A DNA stretch of 39,587 bases from Bacteroidales bacterium. GTDB lineage: Bacteria > Bacteroidota > Bacteroidia > Bacteroidales > Bacteroidaceae. The DNA is taken from positions 1 to 39,587 of the forward strand of contig SFIS01000020.1 in NCBI GenBank assembly GCA_004555245.1. Reading direction: 5' to 3'. Positions 5,283 to 14,954 of the stretch are shown here, one piece after another (position 1 is the first letter of the stretch; each line of letters starts with the position of its first letter). Made by a program: the position numbers and the translations under genes. Below the pieces are notes generated by a model. The model made no database searches. It saw nothing but the letters and a program-made list of their open reading frames with translations, and had not been told where the DNA came from.

Positions 5283-8018
5283 ATGAAGAAACTGCTAAGC
5301 CTGCCACCGAATCTTGTCAACTGCTTTCACGACATCACTGGCCTGCCACATGAAGAGTGGTACTGCTCGAACGACCCCGTCGGCAGCAAACTGGGTTCAG
5401 GCGGCGGCACGACATGGCTGCTGAAGAACTGTCCCGAGAGTTTCAGCAACGACCGGAAAATCATTCTACATGCCGGAGGACAGAGCAGACGCCTGCCTGC
5501 CTACGCCCCGTCGGGAAAAATCCTGACACCTATACCCGTGTTCAGATGGGAGCGCGGACAGCGGCTGTCACAAGATTTGCTGTCGCTGCAGATTCCGCTG
5601 TACGAGCGCATCATGGAGAAAGCGCCGGAACGGTTGAAGACGATGGTTGTAAGCGGAGACGTATATATCAGGGCGGCAGAGAAACTGCAGGACATCCCGG
5701 ATGCTGACGTCGTATGCTACGGACTGTGGCTCGACGACGAGATAGCGAAGAACCACGGCGTCTTCGTGGCAAAACAGTCGTCGCCGGCGGTGATGAAATG
5801 TATGCTGCAGAAACCGTCGCTCAGACAGCTGCACGACGTGCAGAAAAACCACTACACCCTTGTGGATATAGGGATATGGCTGCTGTCAGACAAAGCCTTG
5901 GACTGCCTCGTCAGACGATCGACGGACAAGGACGGCAACATCAGGGAATATGACCTCTACTCAGACTTCGGCTGCGCACTCGGCACTGAGCCCGGGGTGA
6001 CAGACGAACTTGTCTCACAACTATCCGTGGCGATTCTGCCTCTGCCCGGAGGAGAGTTCTACCACTACGGTACGACACCCGAACTGCTGTCATCTACGCT
6101 CGCCATACAGAACATCGTGGTGGATCAGAGGGAAATCATGCACCGCGACCGCAAGGCACACCCCTCGCTCTTTGTGCAGAATGCGGACATCAGAATACGC
6201 CTCGACGAGATGAACGCAAATATCTGGATAGAGAACTCGTATATCGGGGAACACTGGAAACTGACAAGAGACAACGTCGTCACCGGCGTGCCGGAAAACG
6301 ACTGGCACATAACGCTCGCTCCGGGACAATGTCTTGACATCGTGCCGTACGGAGATAAAGAGTATATCGTGCGCACATACGGATTCTACGACAAGTTTGC
6401 AGGAACAGCGCAGCAGGAGAGACGCTTCCCGATAGTGAAGAGAAAAGAGGACATCGCTCTCGTGCTTCAACACATGGGCCTCACTGACGCAAGCCCTCAG
6501 ACGGAAGAAGAAGCAAAGGCTGTTTACGAAGCCGCGCAACGTGTCAGCGCCGAGGAGATAAGCACCGTAGCCAACCTGAGACGCCTCACCGAACAACGCA
6601 ACGCCCTGCGCGACAGAAACTGGGAAGCCATAGCGCGAAACCACGAGCACTCTGTCTTCTACCAGACAAACCTGCACGACGCGGCTACGACATTCGCTAC
6701 GCATCACATCCCCCTGCCGGAAGACATCGGCGATGACGCTCCGCTTCTGACACGGATACACGACGCCATGTTCCGTTCAGAAGTGAAGAGACAGACAGAC
6801 GGAGGCGACGCGTCACGACAATGGCACGACAAGGCTTTCTCGCTGCTGCAGCAAGGCATCATAACATCGATGGCGGGCGAGAAGCAGCTGCCAAAGCTCT
6901 CGGTATATAGCGACCAGATAGTCTGGGGACGTTCGCCCGTCAGGATAGACCTCGCTGGAGGATGGAGCGACACGCCGCCATACTGCATCATGGAAGGCGG
7001 AGCGGTAGTCAACATAGCCATCGACCTCAACGGACAACAGCCCATACAGACTTACGTCAGACCATGCAGGGAGAAACACATCGTGCTGAGAAGCATCGAC
7101 CTCGGAGCCGCAGAACATATCACGACATACGAAGAGCTGGCCGACTTCCACCACGTAGGGTCACCTTTCTCAATACCGAAAGCGGCGCTCGCACTGTGCG
7201 GTTTCCTGCCACAATTCTGCAAAGAGAAGCACGCATCACTGAGAGAACAGCTCGAAGACTTCGGATGCGGCATAGAGGTGACACTGCTATCTGCCATACC
7301 GGCCGGCAGCGGACTGGGAACAAGCAGCGTCCTGGCTGCAACGGTGCTCGGAACACTGAACGACTTCTGCGCCCTCAACTGGGACAAGAACGCCATAGGA
7401 TGCCGCACACTTATGCTCGAACAGATGCTCACGACAGGAGGTGGATGGCAAGACCAGTTCGGAGGACTGCTGCAGGGCGTGAAGCTGCTCACTACTGAGA
7501 GAGGCATCGGACAGAACCCGCAGGCGAGATGGATGCCGGCGGACATCTTCACACAACCCGAGTACAAGGCGTGCCACCTGCTATACTACACCGGCATCAC
7601 ACGCACCGCAAAGACTCTGCTCGCAGAAATCGTCAGACGTATGTTCCTCAACGACGGAGAAGAACTGATGCTGCTGCGCAGCATGAAACAACATGCACAC
7701 GACATGTACGATGCAATACAAAGCAACGACTTCTCGCTTACAGGACGCCTCGTCAGAAAGACTTGGCAGCAAAACCAGCGCATCGACGCCGGCACTTGCC
7801 CGACTGCCATCAGGCTGCTCTGCGACACCATCGACGACCTCTGCTTAGGATACAAACTGCCCGGAGCGGGAGGTGGAGGATATATGTACATGATAGCCAA
7901 AGACCCGCAGGCGGCGGCTATCATCAAACAACGCCTGCAAGACAACCCTCTCAACCAAAACGCACGCTTCGTCGATATGAACATCTCAGGCACCGGACTG
8001 CAGGTGAGCCGGTCGTGA
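5283..8018 (+). CDS. fkp: Bifunctional L-fucokinase/L-fucose-1-P guanylyltransferase, 911 aa
   Basis: Fkp salvages free L-fucose in two steps, making fucose-1-phosphate with ATP and then GDP-L-fucose with GTP in the cytoplasm. The product feeds fucosylation of capsule and glycoproteins. The N-terminal pyrophosphorylase part shows HAGGQSRRLPAYAPSGKILTPIPVF (about residues 61-85). The C-terminal part is a GHMP kinase with GRSPVRIDLAGGWSDTPP (from about 548), the phosphate-binding motif IPAGSGLGTSS (from about 670), and LPGAGGGGYMY (from about 858). Both halves are intact and the length is close to the roughly 950 residues known for Bacteroides Fkp. The gene follows its own promoter and divergent fucP; murF-alr starts 73 bases downstream and may be co-transcribed. 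Confidence 0.95.
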   Translation: MKKLLSLPPNLVNCFHDITGLPHEEWYCSNDPVGSKLGSGGGTTWLLKNCPESFSNDRKIILHAGGQSRRLPAYAPSGKILTPIPVFRWERGQRLSQDLLSLQIPLYERIMEKAPERLKTMVVSGDVYIRAAEKLQDIPDADVVCYGLWLDDEIAKNHGVFVAKQSSPAVMKCMLQKPSLRQLHDVQKNHYTLVDIGIWLLSDKALDCLVRRSTDKDGNIREYDLYSDFGCALGTEPGVTDELVSQLSVAILPLPGGEFYHYGTTPELLSSTLAIQNIVVDQREIMHRDRKAHPSLFVQNADIRIRLDEMNANIWIENSYIGEHWKLTRDNVVTGVPENDWHITLAPGQCLDIVPYGDKEYIVRTYGFYDKFAGTAQQERRFPIVKRKEDIALVLQHMGLTDASPQTEEEAKAVYEAAQRVSAEEISTVANLRRLTEQRNALRDRNWEAIARNHEHSVFYQTNLHDAATTFATHHIPLPEDIGDDAPLLTRIHDAMFRSEVKRQTDGGDASRQWHDKAFSLLQQGIITSMAGEKQLPKLSVYSDQIVWGRSPVRIDLAGGWSDTPPYCIMEGGAVVNIAIDLNGQQPIQTYVRPCREKHIVLRSIDLGAAEHITTYEELADFHHVGSPFSIPKAALALCGFLPQFCKEKHASLREQLEDFGCGIEVTLLSAIPAGSGLGTSSVLAATVLGTLNDFCALNWDKNAIGCRTLMLEQMLTTGGGWQDQFGGLLQGVKLLTTERGIGQNPQARWMPADIFTQPEYKACHLLYYTGITRTAKTLLAEIVRRMFLNDGEELMLLRSMKQHAHDMYDAIQSNDFSLTGRLVRKTWQQNQRIDAGTCPTAIRLLCDTIDDLCLGYKLPGAGGGGYMYMIAKDPQAAAIIKQRLQDNPLNQNARFVDMNISGTGLQVSRS

Positions 8019-8091
8019 CAAATGCACAGAGACTGAATGACCAAGCCGGTGTGAACAATTACAGTCAAAAAAAACAACATACAAAAAAATT

Positions 8092-10596
8092 ATGTACAGC
8101 ATAGAAAAGACCGCGACACTGACAGGTGCCCGCAGATACGGCACGGCCGAACGTCGTGTCGGCTTCCTACTGACAGATTCACGCTCACTCTCTTTCCCAG
8201 AAGAGACACTCTTCTTCGCCATAAAATCACAGCGGAACGACGGACACTGCTATATTGACGACCTGTACAGAAGAGGCGTAAGGGCTTTTGCCGTAGAACA
8301 TCTGCCCGAAGACTACGACACACGCTATTCGGACGCCGTCTTCCTGAAAGTAGTTGACACACGCGCCGCACTGCAACGGCTCGCCGAACGGCACCGCGAC
8401 GAGTTCTCCATTCCTGTCATAGGCATAACAGGCTCAAACGGAAAGACCATCGTGAAAGAATGGCTCTACCAGCTACTGTTCAAGGATGTGCGCATCACAC
8501 GCTCGCCACGATCATACAACTCACAGGTGGGCGTGCCGCTCTCTGTCTGGATGCTTAACGAACAGAGCGAACTCGGAATCTTCGAGGCTGGAATAAGCCA
8601 ACCGGGAGAGATGGAGGCTCTCCGCGAAATCATACAGCCTACAATTGCCGTTCTGACAAACATCGCCTCGGCACATCAGGAGAACTTCCGCTCCGTAAGA
8701 GAGAAATGCATGGAGAAACTGACACTCATGCGCGATGCGGAAGTGGCAATATACAACGCCGACGACAACGACATCTCGCACTGTATGCGACGCTCCGACT
8801 TCCACGGATGGCGACTGGCATGGTCGATGCGAGACGCTGACGTGCCGATGTACGTCAGCTCCGTAGCCGTCAACGATTCAAGACACGAGACTGAAATATC
8901 ATACATCTTCACGGCACGCAACGGAGAAAGGCAGACCGGAACGTTCACCATAAACAAAATCAGTGAAGGCGCAATAGAGAACGCCATCACATGCGCCGCA
9001 GTGTGTCTCTGTCTCGGCATGACGGCAGACACTCTCGCACAACGTATGCCCGCACTCGAAGACGTCGCGATGAGACTTGAGGTGAAGGCAGGAAAACACG
9101 GATGCACCATCATCAACGACTCGTACAACAACGACATAAAGTCTCTCGACATCGCACTCGACTTTATGGCACGACGCCCGGAGAACACAGGATGCACACA
9201 CACTCTCATACTCAGCGACATTCTGCAAAGCGGAATGACGGGCGAAGCACTTGCAGCTGAACTCCTCGCACTGGTCCGGCAAAGACGCATTGACAAATTC
9301 ATCGGCATCGGAGAAGGGCTGAAAGAGCACTTCGCACCTGTCCTCTGCTCGTCATCGACAGACATCCTGCGCGCATTCTTCAACACGACAGACGATTTCC
9401 TCGCGTCTTCCACATTCAACAATCTGAGAGACGAGGTGATTCTTATAAAAGGCGCGAGATGCTTCGGTTTCGACAAGATAACAGACAGACTCGAACAGAA
9501 AGTACACGAAACCGTGCTCGAAGTGAACCTCAACTCGCTGATTGACAACTTCAACCACTACCGCTCGTTCATGAAGCCCGAGACAAAGCTCATCTGCATG
9601 GTGAAGGCCGACGCATACGGCACAGGAGCTGTTGAAGTGGCGAAGGTGCTGCAAGACCACCGCGCCGACTACCTTGCCGTCGCTGTGGCTGACGAAGGTG
9701 TCGTGCTGAGAAAGGCCGGAATAACATGCAACATCATTGTCATGAATCCCGAGATGTCAGCCTTCAAGACAATGTTCGACTACAACCTCGAACCCGAGGT
9801 CTATTCCTTCCGACTGCTCGACGCCCTCATACATGCCGCACGCCACGAAGGCATCACAGCCTATCCCGTACACATAAAACTCGACACGGGCATGGCACGC
9901 CTCGGCTTCAACACAGCAGAAGACATCGACCGCCTCATCTCTGTACTACACCAGCAGAAAGCCGTCATCCCACGCTCCGTCTTCTCACACTTCGTAGGCT
10001 CAGACAGCGACGACTTCGACGAATTCTCACAACGACAGTTCGACCTCTTCGACAACGCAAGCCGCAAACTGCAGAACGCATTCCAACACCGCATCCTAAG
10101 ACACATCTGCAACTCTGCCGGCATAGAACACTTCCCGCAATGGCATCTCGACGCCTGCCGCCTCGGTCTGGGGCTCTACGGCATCAACCCTCGAGACAAC
10201 AGCACTCTCGCAACAGTCTCAACACTGAAAACCACCATACTGCAGAAACACGCCATTCCTGCCGGACACTCCATAGGATACAGCAGACGCACCGTACTCG
10301 AACGGGACAGCATCATCGCCGCCATACCTATAGGATATGCCGACGGACTGAACAGAAGGCTCGGCAACAGACACTGCTACTGTCTCGTCAACGGGAAAAA
10401 GGCGGAATATGTCGGAAACATCTGCATGGACGTGGCGATGATTGATGTCACAGACATTGAATGCGAAGAAGGCGACAGCGTAGAAATCTTCGGAGAGCAA
10501 CTGCCCGTCACCGTCCTGTCTGACGTGATGGAGACTATACCCTACGAGGTGCTGACAGGCATAAGCCTAAGAGTGAAAAGGGTGTTCTTCTGTTAG
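8092..10596 (+). CDS. Bifunctional MurF/alanine racemase fusion, 834 aa
   Basis: The protein joins two steps of peptidoglycan precursor synthesis: an alanine racemase makes D-alanine, and MurF adds D-Ala-D-Ala to the UDP-MurNAc-tripeptide. The N-terminal MurF half has the P-loop GITGSNGKT (about residues 111-119), a GIFEAGISQPGEME segment and NDSYNND. In MurF the lysine of GKT binds ATP. The C-terminal half (from about residue 465) is the PLP-dependent racemase, with MVKADAYGTGAVEVAKVL holding the PLP lysine, LDTGMARLGF, and SIGYSRRT. This fusion is standard in Bacteroidales, so it is not itself novel. The D-Ala-D-Ala ligase that would link both activities is not in the window. Confidence 0.95.
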   Translation: MYSIEKTATLTGARRYGTAERRVGFLLTDSRSLSFPEETLFFAIKSQRNDGHCYIDDLYRRGVRAFAVEHLPEDYDTRYSDAVFLKVVDTRAALQRLAERHRDEFSIPVIGITGSNGKTIVKEWLYQLLFKDVRITRSPRSYNSQVGVPLSVWMLNEQSELGIFEAGISQPGEMEALREIIQPTIAVLTNIASAHQENFRSVREKCMEKLTLMRDAEVAIYNADDNDISHCMRRSDFHGWRLAWSMRDADVPMYVSSVAVNDSRHETEISYIFTARNGERQTGTFTINKISEGAIENAITCAAVCLCLGMTADTLAQRMPALEDVAMRLEVKAGKHGCTIINDSYNNDIKSLDIALDFMARRPENTGCTHTLILSDILQSGMTGEALAAELLALVRQRRIDKFIGIGEGLKEHFAPVLCSSSTDILRAFFNTTDDFLASSTFNNLRDEVILIKGARCFGFDKITDRLEQKVHETVLEVNLNSLIDNFNHYRSFMKPETKLICMVKADAYGTGAVEVAKVLQDHRADYLAVAVADEGVVLRKAGITCNIIVMNPEMSAFKTMFDYNLEPEVYSFRLLDALIHAARHEGITAYPVHIKLDTGMARLGFNTAEDIDRLISVLHQQKAVIPRSVFSHFVGSDSDDFDEFSQRQFDLFDNASRKLQNAFQHRILRHICNSAGIEHFPQWHLDACRLGLGLYGINPRDNSTLATVSTLKTTILQKHAIPAGHSIGYSRRTVLERDSIIAAIPIGYADGLNRRLGNRHCYCLVNGKKAEYVGNICMDVAMIDVTDIECEEGDSVEIFGEQLPVTVLSDVMETIPYEVLTGISLRVKRVFFC

Positions 10597-10654
10597 CCAA
10601 ATCAGCAGCAGCAGACATACTTATATTATACATAAACAACACTTAAAGAAAAAA

Positions 10655-12673
10655 ATGAAAAGAATCACAACGCTTATTATGGCAATTACAATGACAGGCG
10701 TGGCATCCATGGCGCAGACACAGCTGAAAGGCTATGAGAAAGAGAACATGGACACTGACGTACGCCCGGGAAACGATTTCCGCCTCTACGCCGCCGGAAA
10801 ATGGATCGAGAGCCACCCGCTCGACGCCGAACACACATCAAACGGCGCCTTCACCGACCTCTACGACCGCAACGAGAAACAGATTCAGGAACTCATCGAA
10901 CAGTTTGCATCCACACCGCAGAAAAAAGGCACGCTCGGCTACAAAATCGGAACGCTCTACAACCTCATGATGGACAGCGTCAGGCTGAATAATGACGGAT
11001 ACGCACCGATAATGCCCGCACTGCAACGTGTGAGAGACATAAAGGATGTCAGGGAATATCAGCGCGTCACCGCAGAACTCCACCGCAAAGGCAGCGGAAA
11101 CATGATGTTCGGCATCGGAGTAGGTAGCGACATGCGACAGGCTGACCAGAACCTTGTCTATATAGCACAGGGAGGACTTGGACTCGGCACACCGGAATAC
11201 TATCTCAACAACGACCCGCAGACAAAGAAAATACGCGAAGCATATCAGGAATACTACAAGACACTCTTCACACTCGTAGGCTACGACGCACAGACTGCCG
11301 AAAAGAAAGTGCAGAACATCATGGCAATAGAAGAACGCATCGCAAAAGAAAGCTACGACAAAGTGAAACAGCGCGACATTAACGCAAACTATCACAAGAT
11401 GTCATACGCCCAACTGCTGCGAGACTTCCCAGGCATCGACTGGACCACGATATTCTGGGTGAGCGGCTTCCCTTCCTTTGATTATGTCGATATGGGACAG
11501 CCGGAACCTCTGCATGAGGTGGAGCGGATTCTCGCTGACACTCCTCTCGAGAATCTGAAAGACTATGCCGAGGGACGTGTCATCAACAGTGCTGCAAGCA
11601 TCCTCTCGGACAACTTCCGCGAAGCAGCCTTCACATTCAGCAGCATCATGAGCGGACAGAAAGCGGACAAGCCTCGATGGAAACGTGCGACAGGCCTTGT
11701 CAACTCTGTCATGAGCGATGCCATCGGACAGATGTATTGCGAGAAATACTTCCCGCAGTCAAGCAAGCAACGCATGCTCGACATCGTAGGCAACCTGCAG
11801 ACAGCGCTCTCACAGCGCATCAACGAGGCAACATGGATGAGCGCAGAGACAAAACAACAGGCTCAGGACAAACTCAGCAACTTCATCGTGAAAATCGGAT
11901 ACCCCGACAAATGGAGAGACTACACTGCTCTTGAAGTCACTGACACACTGTCGCTCTACGAGAACCTCTGCAACATAAACGAGTTCTTCACTCTCGACGA
12001 ACTGCGCAAGAAGGTAGGCAAGCCGGTTGACAAGACCGAATGGCTCATGTCGCCGCAGGCAATCAATGCCTACTACAACCCCACTACAAACGAGATCTGC
12101 TTCCCCGCAGGCATACTTCAGCCGCCTTTCTTCGACCCGCAGTCTGACGACGCTCTCAACTACGGTGCCATCGGCGCTGTCATCGGACACGAGATGTCGC
12201 ACGGCTTCGACGACCAGGGATGTCAGTTCGACAAGACAGGCAACCAGCGCAACTGGTGGACAGAGGCAGACAAGACCGCCTACGCAAAGCGTACAAAAGT
12301 TCTTGAAGAACACTTCGGCTCCATCGAGATGGTCAACGGAAAGAAGATTAACGGCAAGCTCACCCTCGGCGAGAACATCGGCGACAACGGCGGACTGAAC
12401 ATTGCGCTGCGCGCCATGCACAACGCCAAGGTTGACGGGGTCATCGACGGACAGACAGCCGACCAGCGCTTCTTCCTCTCATGGGCACGCATCTGGGCAG
12501 GCAACGCCCGTCCCGAATTTGTCGAGATGCTACTCACCATCGACGTTCACTCTCCTGCAGAAGCACGCATCAACGGCGCACTGCCCCATATCGACGAGTG
12601 GTACACCGCGTTCAACATAAAGAAGAGCGACAAGCTCTACATCCCGAAAAGCAAGCGCGCAAGAATCTGGTGA
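10655..12673 (+). CDS. M13 family zinc endopeptidase (PepO/neprilysin-like), 672 aa
   Basis: A metallopeptidase of the neprilysin/PepO family. The N terminus (MKRITTLIMAITMTGVASMAQTQ) is a signal peptide, so the enzyme acts in the periplasm or outside. The N-terminal M13 domain runs to about residue 430, followed by the catalytic domain. Zinc and catalytic residues are intact: HEMSH at 512-516 and ENIGDNGG starting at residue 573. NAYYNP and FPAGILQPPFF precede the zinc motif as in the family. The conserved C-terminal region (INGALPHIDEWYTAFNIK) is present and the protein ends in IW, as neprilysin-family members do. It lies 58 bases after murF-alr. Its substrates would be short secreted or host peptides. 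Confidence 0.92.
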   Translation: MKRITTLIMAITMTGVASMAQTQLKGYEKENMDTDVRPGNDFRLYAAGKWIESHPLDAEHTSNGAFTDLYDRNEKQIQELIEQFASTPQKKGTLGYKIGTLYNLMMDSVRLNNDGYAPIMPALQRVRDIKDVREYQRVTAELHRKGSGNMMFGIGVGSDMRQADQNLVYIAQGGLGLGTPEYYLNNDPQTKKIREAYQEYYKTLFTLVGYDAQTAEKKVQNIMAIEERIAKESYDKVKQRDINANYHKMSYAQLLRDFPGIDWTTIFWVSGFPSFDYVDMGQPEPLHEVERILADTPLENLKDYAEGRVINSAASILSDNFREAAFTFSSIMSGQKADKPRWKRATGLVNSVMSDAIGQMYCEKYFPQSSKQRMLDIVGNLQTALSQRINEATWMSAETKQQAQDKLSNFIVKIGYPDKWRDYTALEVTDTLSLYENLCNINEFFTLDELRKKVGKPVDKTEWLMSPQAINAYYNPTTNEICFPAGILQPPFFDPQSDDALNYGAIGAVIGHEMSHGFDDQGCQFDKTGNQRNWWTEADKTAYAKRTKVLEEHFGSIEMVNGKKINGKLTLGENIGDNGGLNIALRAMHNAKVDGVIDGQTADQRFFLSWARIWAGNARPEFVEMLLTIDVHSPAEARINGALPHIDEWYTAFNIKKSDKLYIPKSKRARIW

Positions 12674-12714
12674 CACGCTTGGCAACACCATAGCCGTCAG
12701 GCATCATACATACT

Positions 12715-12755
12715 CCAAAATCGGTCATTAATACATAATCCAAAATCGGTCATTA
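12715..12755 (+). repeat. Tandem 16-bp repeat with 25-bp period
   Basis: CCAAAATCGGTCATTA occurs at 12715-12730 and again at 12740-12755. Either copy can pair with the single complementary arm at 12778-12791, so two alternative terminator stems can form downstream of the M13 peptidase gene. Confidence 0.85.
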
Positions 12756-12793
12756 GAAAACAGATTGCCACTGTCTCTAATGACCGATTTTTT
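12742..12793 (+). terminator. Intrinsic terminator of the M13 peptidase gene
   Basis: The arm AAAATCGGTCATTA (12742-12755) pairs with TAATGACCGATTTT (12778-12791), a 14-bp stem ending in a six-T run (12788-12793). The loop is 22 nt. Confidence 0.8.
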
Positions 12794-12839
12794 AAAACCA
12801 TCTGCAAGCGACTTAGCTAAAGCTCTTGCAGATGGTTTT
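12794..12839. terminator. Hairpin at the end of groL (probable terminator)
   Basis: AAAACCATCTGCAAG (12794-12808) and CTTGCAGATGGTTTT (12825-12839) make a perfect 15-bp stem with a 16-nt loop, 37 bases downstream of the groL stop on the minus strand. A-T tracts flank both sides, so it can work in both directions. Confidence 0.7.
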
Positions 12840-12876
12840 GTTTAATAGATGTTACTTGTCTGTATGCAATGTGTCT

Positions 12877-14508
12877 TTACATCATTCCCATGCCCGGGTT
12901 AGCGCCCATCGGCGGCATTGCAGGTTCCGGAGCAGGTTTGTCGCAGATGCAAGCCTCGGTAGTGAGGAAGATACCGGCTATGGAAGCGGCATTCTCAAGA
13001 GCGACGCGTGCCACTTTTGCAGGGTCGATGATACCCGCCTTGCGCAGGTCTTCATATTCTCCGGTGCGTGCGTTGTATCCGTAGTCGCCGGTGTTCTCAG
13101 CCACTTTGTTGACAACGACAGCACCCTCAACGCCTGCATTGTAGCAGATTTGGCGCAGCGGCTCCTCGATGGCACGTTCAACGATACGGATGCCGGTTTC
13201 CTCGTCCTGGTTGTCGCCTTTGAGGTTCTTGAGGTTTTCGAGTGCGCGGATGTAAGTTGTGCCGCCGCCTGCAACCACACCTTCTTCTATTGCAGCGCGT
13301 GTTGCACAGAGAGCGTCGTCAACGCGGTCTTTCTTCTCTTTCATCTCAACCTCAGAGTTTGCGCCTACATAGAGGACGGCAACACCTCCGGCGAGTTTCG
13401 CAAGACGCTCCTGCAGTTTCTCCTTGTCGTAGGACGAGGTTGTCTGCTGCATCTCGTTCTTTATCTGTCCGACACGGTCTTTTATGTTAGCCGAATCGCC
13501 ATGTCCGTTTACGATTGTCGTATTGTCTTTGCTGACAACAATCTTGTCGCAAGAGCCGAGCATGTCGAGTGTAGCCTGCTCAAGCTTCAGACCCTTCTCT
13601 TCAGAGATAACGACACCTCCGGTAAGGATAGCGATGTCTTCGAGCATAGCCTTACGGCGGTCGCCGAAGCCGGGAGCTTTCACAGCGCAGATTTTCAGGC
13701 CACCGCGCAGACGGTTGACAACGAGAGTTGTGAGAGCCTCGGAATCCACGTCCTCAGCAACGACGAGCAATGGTCTGCCACTCTCTGCCGCAGGCTGCAG
13801 GATAGGAAGGAACTCCTTGATGTTAGAGATTTTCTTGTCGTAGAGCAGGATGTACGGGTTCTCGTACTGGCACTCCATCTTCTCTCCGTCAGTAACGAAA
13901 TAACCTGAGAGGTAGCCTCTGTCAAACTGCATACCCTCGACAACGCCGATGTAAGTCTCGCGCGACTTGGATTCCTCGATAGTGATGACACCGTCTTTTG
14001 AAACCTTGCGGAACGCCTCAGCGAGAAGCTTTCCGATTTCCGGGTCGTTGTTTGCAGAGACGGTGGCAACCTGCTCGATCTTGTCGTAGTTGTCGTCAAC
14101 CTTCTCGGCGTTCTGTGCGATATAGTCCACTACAGCCTTCACCGCCTTGTCGATGCCGCGCTTGAGGTCCATGGGATTAGCTCCGGCAGTGACATTCTTC
14201 AGACCTTCGTTCACGATAGCCTGTGTGAGGATTGTTGCAGTTGTCGTACCGTCACCGGCGTCGTCACCGGTTTTTGAAGCGACACTTTTTACGAGCTGGG
14301 CTCCGGTGTTCTGGAATTTGTCTTCGAGTTCGACTTCCTTGGCAACGGTTACACCGTCTTTAGTTATCTGCGGAGCGCCGAATTTCTTCTCTATGACAAC
14401 ATTTCTGCCTTTAGGACCGAGAGTGACCTTAACGGCATCAGCGAGTTGGTCAACGCCCTGCTTCAGCAGTTCGCGGGCGTCAGTATTGTATTTGATATCT
14501 TTAGCCAT
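12877..14508 (-). CDS. groL: Chaperonin GroEL, 543 aa
   Basis: The 60-kDa chaperonin subunit that forms the double-ring folding chamber with GroES, in the cytoplasm. It shows the canonical N terminus (MAKDIKYNTDARELLKQGVDQLADAVKVTLGPKGRNVVIEK), the ATPase motif DAGDGTTTATIL, apical-domain sequence, EEGVVAGGGTTYIRAL, and a Gly/Met-rich C-terminal tail ending MGANPGMGMM. Length is normal. It is the second gene of a groS-groL operon, with a 70-bp AT-rich spacer (14509-14578) that contains a duplicated AATATATATAATA stretch. Confidence 0.98.
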   Translation of the reverse strand: MAKDIKYNTDARELLKQGVDQLADAVKVTLGPKGRNVVIEKKFGAPQITKDGVTVAKEVELEDKFQNTGAQLVKSVASKTGDDAGDGTTTATILTQAIVNEGLKNVTAGANPMDLKRGIDKAVKAVVDYIAQNAEKVDDNYDKIEQVATVSANNDPEIGKLLAEAFRKVSKDGVITIEESKSRETYIGVVEGMQFDRGYLSGYFVTDGEKMECQYENPYILLYDKKISNIKEFLPILQPAAESGRPLLVVAEDVDSEALTTLVVNRLRGGLKICAVKAPGFGDRRKAMLEDIAILTGGVVISEEKGLKLEQATLDMLGSCDKIVVSKDNTTIVNGHGDSANIKDRVGQIKNEMQQTTSSYDKEKLQERLAKLAGGVAVLYVGANSEVEMKEKKDRVDDALCATRAAIEEGVVAGGGTTYIRALENLKNLKGDNQDEETGIRIVERAIEEPLRQICYNAGVEGAVVVNKVAENTGDYGYNARTGEYEDLRKAGIIDPAKVARVALENAASIAGIFLTTEACICDKPAPEPAMPPMGANPGMGMM

Positions 14509-14578
14509 AATTTATGTTATTTATTTGAATGTACAATATATATAATAAGGTATAATATATATAATAATGTGTAGAGAC

Positions 14579-14851
14579 TTACGAGATTACTGCCAGCACG
14601 TCAGACTGTCTCATGATGAGATATTTCTCACCTTCAAGTTCCACCTCGTTTCCGGCATATTTGCCATAGAGGACGTTGTCTCCTGCTTTGAGGAGCATCT
14701 CTTCGTCTTTTGTTCCGCATCCAACTGCGATGACAGTGCCCTGTGTAGGTTTCTCCTTGCTTGCGGTGTCAGGAATGATGATGCCACCGATTTTCTCTTC
14801 CGCTTTCATTGGCTGAACCAAGATGCGGTCTTGTAGTGGTTTGATGTTCAT
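14579..14851 (-). CDS. groS: Co-chaperonin GroES, 90 aa
   Basis: A 10-kDa co-chaperonin forming the heptameric lid of GroEL. The N terminus MNIKPLQDRILVQPMKAEEKIGGIIIPDTASKEKPTQG includes the mobile loop (GGIIIPDTA) that docks on GroEL, followed by GDNVLYGKYAGNEVELEGEKYLIMRQSDVLAVI. First gene of the groS-groL pair. The upstream 103 bp contain no CIRCE (HrcA) operator and no clear TAnnTTTG box. They hold copies of a GAGTT(A/G)AC-type repeat (about 14890-14920), so the mode of heat-shock control cannot be read here. Confidence 0.97.
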   Translation of the reverse strand: MNIKPLQDRILVQPMKAEEKIGGIIIPDTASKEKPTQGTVIAVGCGTKDEEMLLKAGDNVLYGKYAGNEVELEGEKYLIMRQSDVLAVIS

Positions 14852-14954
14852 AGCTTATAAATAATTTTTATGTTGTAGATATTTGTTTGACGAGTTAACG
14901 AGATGGCGAGTTGACAGGTTAAATGTACCGTAAACTCTTTCTTGTATCGTCTCG

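Noticed and set aside
8092..10596. MurF-alanine racemase fusion as a novel architecture
   Set aside because: The fusion is widespread in Bacteroidales and both halves are normal.
12826..13908. Long open frame on + opposite groL (360 aa)
   Set aside because: It lies wholly antisense to a well-supported groL, has no recognisable protein features, and reflects codon bias of the real gene.
14852..14954. CIRCE-type heat-shock operator before groS
   Set aside because: I looked for TTAGCACTC and GAGTGCTAA half-sites in both orientations and found neither; only GTTGAC-type repeat sequence is present.
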